Shown here: piece after piece, positions 61,201 to 64,000 of the stretch
How the letters are laid out: each line of letters begins with the position of its first letter
Numbering within the stretch: the stretch's first letter is position 1
Source of the DNA: Hybos culiciformis
Taxonomy: Eukaryota > Arthropoda > Insecta > Diptera > Hybotidae
Assembly (NCBI GenBank): GCA_964007475.1
Contig: OZ023273.1
Coordinates: 61,275,834 to 61,339,833 of the forward strand
Reading direction: 5' to 3'
DNA length: 64,000 nucleotides
Notes under the pieces: model-generated
The model's database searches: none
Told to the model about the DNA's origin: nothing
Seen by the model: the letters and a program-made list of their open reading frames with translations, nothing else
Position numbers and translations under genes: made by a program

Positions 61201-64000
61201 GGCTGGGAAAATTATTAATTCGTAGCAACTGGAGAAGTATTTTTCTGTATGAAATTGTAGAATCGTATGTACAGCCAACCAAAATACTTCATTTTATTCT
61301 CGATTCTTGGTATACACATTTAAGACTTAGGAACCACATTTTAATATCCACTTATTTTATCCGAATAGGAAGGAAGATCATAATTTTTCAATAAAACAAG
61401 AATCAAATCGGAAACATTAGTGCTAGTAAAAGCAAGCACTTTTAACACTTCACCATTTTAGAATAATGTAATAATTAAGTTCACTTGATTTCTCATATAA
61501 AATTAGCCTGAATTTAATAAAATGATGTCAGCCCATTCAAACTAATAATAATTATATCGTAATTTAATTTGATAAATTTAGACATTAAAATATATGAAAA
61601 ATTTTACCTTTTGTACCATTTTGCAGAAGTTATTAATGTTTTAAAAAAAAAAAAAAATATTATTTAAGGATGTAAGTAAGTTTTTAAGTTACAGTTTTTT
61701 TTTGTTTTTTATTTGAAAATTAAAATAAAAACAAATTGCATGCAAAATTCACAAGGAACCGGACAACTCAATAAAGTTGGTAATCAACGCCCGTCTTATT
61801 TATGCAGCATAAAATTTAATTTTTTTTTATTTTCAATGAAATATTCCCTCAGGCATTAAATTGGGCGTAATCTCGAAAAACATGGTATTTTTTGAAAATC
61901 CTTAATGAAATGTAATTATATTTTAATTTTTTAATTATAATACGCATTGTGCTTTATTTTATATAAATTTGTATTTTTTTTTTCAAGTTAAACGTTAAAC
62001 TCAATATGCTTTTGATGTGTGAACTTGACGGATAAATATCTGACCTCCATATATGATTCGGTGATTTTTTTTTTTTTGTATATATTTATTTGAGCAGGGA
62101 TAAAGTTTATTTTAATTTGAACAGAATTTTAAAGATAGATGTGGTTTTACATGGTAAAAATGAACGTTAACGTTTATAATTGACATTTGCAAAGTCATTT
62201 TTATTTAATCCATATCTAATCTAAAAGGTCTCCTTCAAAGGAAACTTTAGAATGTCTCACTGTTCAGAAGAAAATGTTCGATCTAAAGCTCACAAAGCAA
62301 TCAATATTATATAAGTCTTCAGTGCGACATTATATGATTTTTATAATAACAAAAAACCTTCAAGTATTTTGAACTTTATTTTTCTTAATCAGTTAATTTT
62401 GTTATAGTTGCAGCCGCAGGGGTTTTAAAATATGATTACAGGAATTATTTTGTATTAATAAGTGACTGATGTGTAGGATACAACGGCATTTTCTAAAGAT
62501 ATGCCGATTATTTGTCTGGACTGCGACTGATTGTGTTGTTCTTGTTAGTGTCTAAAAAATAAAAATAAAAAATAGTATTTAAATGGAGCCCTTTTTCACA
62601 TTACCATTTAAAATACTTTTTTACTCTTTAATCTTTGATTTACTAATACTTTCTTGAAATCTTGAAATCGTTTTAAAAACCACAGCAAGAATCCTTGAAC
62701 GCAATGGTAGTTCAACAATTTTTTTACACTCGACCTATACCAACGAGTTTTGTTTTATCCAATTTAAAGGACATGATTTTGCTTACCCAAGAGTTTAATA
62801 AACTGTGCTCTATTCTTATCAGAATATCGCATAGTTTTGCATTGAAACGTCCGAAACAAGACTATTATATGGTTTAATACTTTTATTTAAGCATTTAACT
62901 GTGGAACTGACGATTAAACCAAAAATTAAAATTAGACTTTTTATAGAAAACGGGCTATAAAAAATTTATTTCGTATTTATAGAAGTTATAAAAAAAAAGT
63001 TAATAAATAATGAATTAATTTATCTTCCTTAGTATTTTACAACGAAATATTTATAATGCACGTATTTTCATAATAATAACGCAACAAAATGTATAACTAT
63101 GTTACTAATGTATAATAATTTCATTTGAATGTAATTAAAATTTATGTGTTATTTTATATTTCGATTGCATGGTTAAATTTTATGACAATTTGTCAGTACT
63201 ATTTGCTCCCTTTTTAATTTTATTTTGCAAGCGATTTTATATAAATAATGACGAAATGTAATTGTTGTGCACGATTTTGATTTGCTACTTCAGTTGTTCT
63301 TATTTATTTAATAGTAATTTTGGACTGATATATGAGATTAAAAAATTGCAAAGAATATACCGGATTAAGAAATATGCCGGTATGATCTAAGAAATGCATA
63401 AAAAAAAAAAATTCAACATAAAAGCTATATAAAATGTACGAATTCAAAATCAATAAAATATTTTGGTTACATATTTTTATTAGGTGCATCAAATATCTAT
63501 TCAGAATAAATTACATTTAAAAATAATAATAATTTAAAGTTACGTGATAGACTAAAAATTATATATATTTATGTGGTTGGATATTGCAAAAAATTTAACT
63601 TTTAAAGCCCAATGACACTCAAAAGAAGCTAAACTGGTTTGTGATTGAAATCACTAGCCGCTTATAACTAACTCACAAACACAAGTGTCGCAGCTCCGAA
63701 CTTTGGGCCACTACAAAGTTGTTGTTTATAAAATTGAAGTTATACCTATAAAACCAAATATTGGTCTTCATGTTTCCGTAATTTTATGTTAATTCTAGAT
63801 TCCGGTGGTTTTAGTTAAATTTAAACGGCTTCCGATTCGACTAAAAATCATATAAACTACCTTGGCAATTTATTTATATAAATAGAGATAATTAATTATG
63901 TGTGTATGAAGCCATTGACTCAAATCATATTCAAATAAGTCGAAAACAATATTTAGATTTGTTTGAGTACCTTATAAGTATTTTTTCAAATTAATTTAAC
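58281..64000. other. Intergenic spacer to the window end
   Basis: A+T-rich sequence with no supported gene. Small structures are a hairpin at 59941-59990 (AAGATCAGAT / ATCTGATCTT) and a looser one at 60436-60492 (ATGTTGTAC / GTACAACAT). The stretch 63600-63740 is less A+T-rich but shows neither exon borders nor a family match. Confidence 0.5.
59941..59990. repeat. 50-nt hairpin
   Basis: The 10-bp perfect arms AAGATCAGAT and ATCTGATCTT enclose 30 nt that pair further (AAAAC with GTTTT). Confidence 0.7.

Noticed and set aside
1..64000. tRNA genes or CRISPR arrays
   Set aside because: GGTTCGA-like words (for example near 75, 51248 and 41036) lack cloverleaf context, and there are no regularly spaced direct repeats with unique spacers.

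Overview
The window is a very A+T-rich (about three quarters or more A+T by eye), gene-poor stretch of an animal nuclear genome with spliceosomal introns. The partial ribosomal protein S3 reads like dipteran RpS3 (for example [19 protein letters not shown] and [19 protein letters not shown]). With the high A+T and large spacers, my best guess is a lower (nematoceran-type) fly. This rests on family memory, not on a search.

Three genes are supported, all on the minus strand. (1) 1-1369: 5' part of RpS3, with a 10-codon first exon and an exon cut by the window edge. (2) 21032-23731: a 704-aa protein with two C2H2 zinc fingers, rebuilt from four coding exons that all join in phase 0, with a probable 5' UTR and two overlapping uORFs to 23858. 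(3) 31256-33841: an uninterrupted 861-aa helical protein without a domain I can name securely. They show no functional link to each other. About 5.2 kb of 64 kb is protein-coding.

The rest is A+T-rich spacer carrying many decayed, mostly non-autonomous DNA transposons that can be bounded by inverted repeats and target-site duplications. These are: a hAT-type element at 5210-5835 inside an older remnant; two copies of one TA-flanked MITE (14448-14706 and 38009-38271); a 150-bp CpG-rich foldback (25763-25912); a 1.4-kb foldback (34146-35519); a hAT MITE (43051-43833) that was itself hit by a Mutator-like 446-bp foldback (43140-43585); a hAT element with a decayed ZMYM1-like transposase tail (45914-47360); a deleted hAT with another transposase tail (50594-51016); a PIF/Harbinger-like foldback (51738-52485); and a TA-flanked element with repeated subterminal motifs (57435-58280).

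The most unusual signal is a two-module palindromic repeat present twice (43863-44252 and 46671-47175). Each copy has a 131-138-nt hairpin followed by a second inverted repeat. The copies differ at several stem positions, but the two arms within each copy differ together, while a 2-nt arm asymmetry is shared by both. No tRNA, rRNA, CRISPR array or intact transposase gene was seen.
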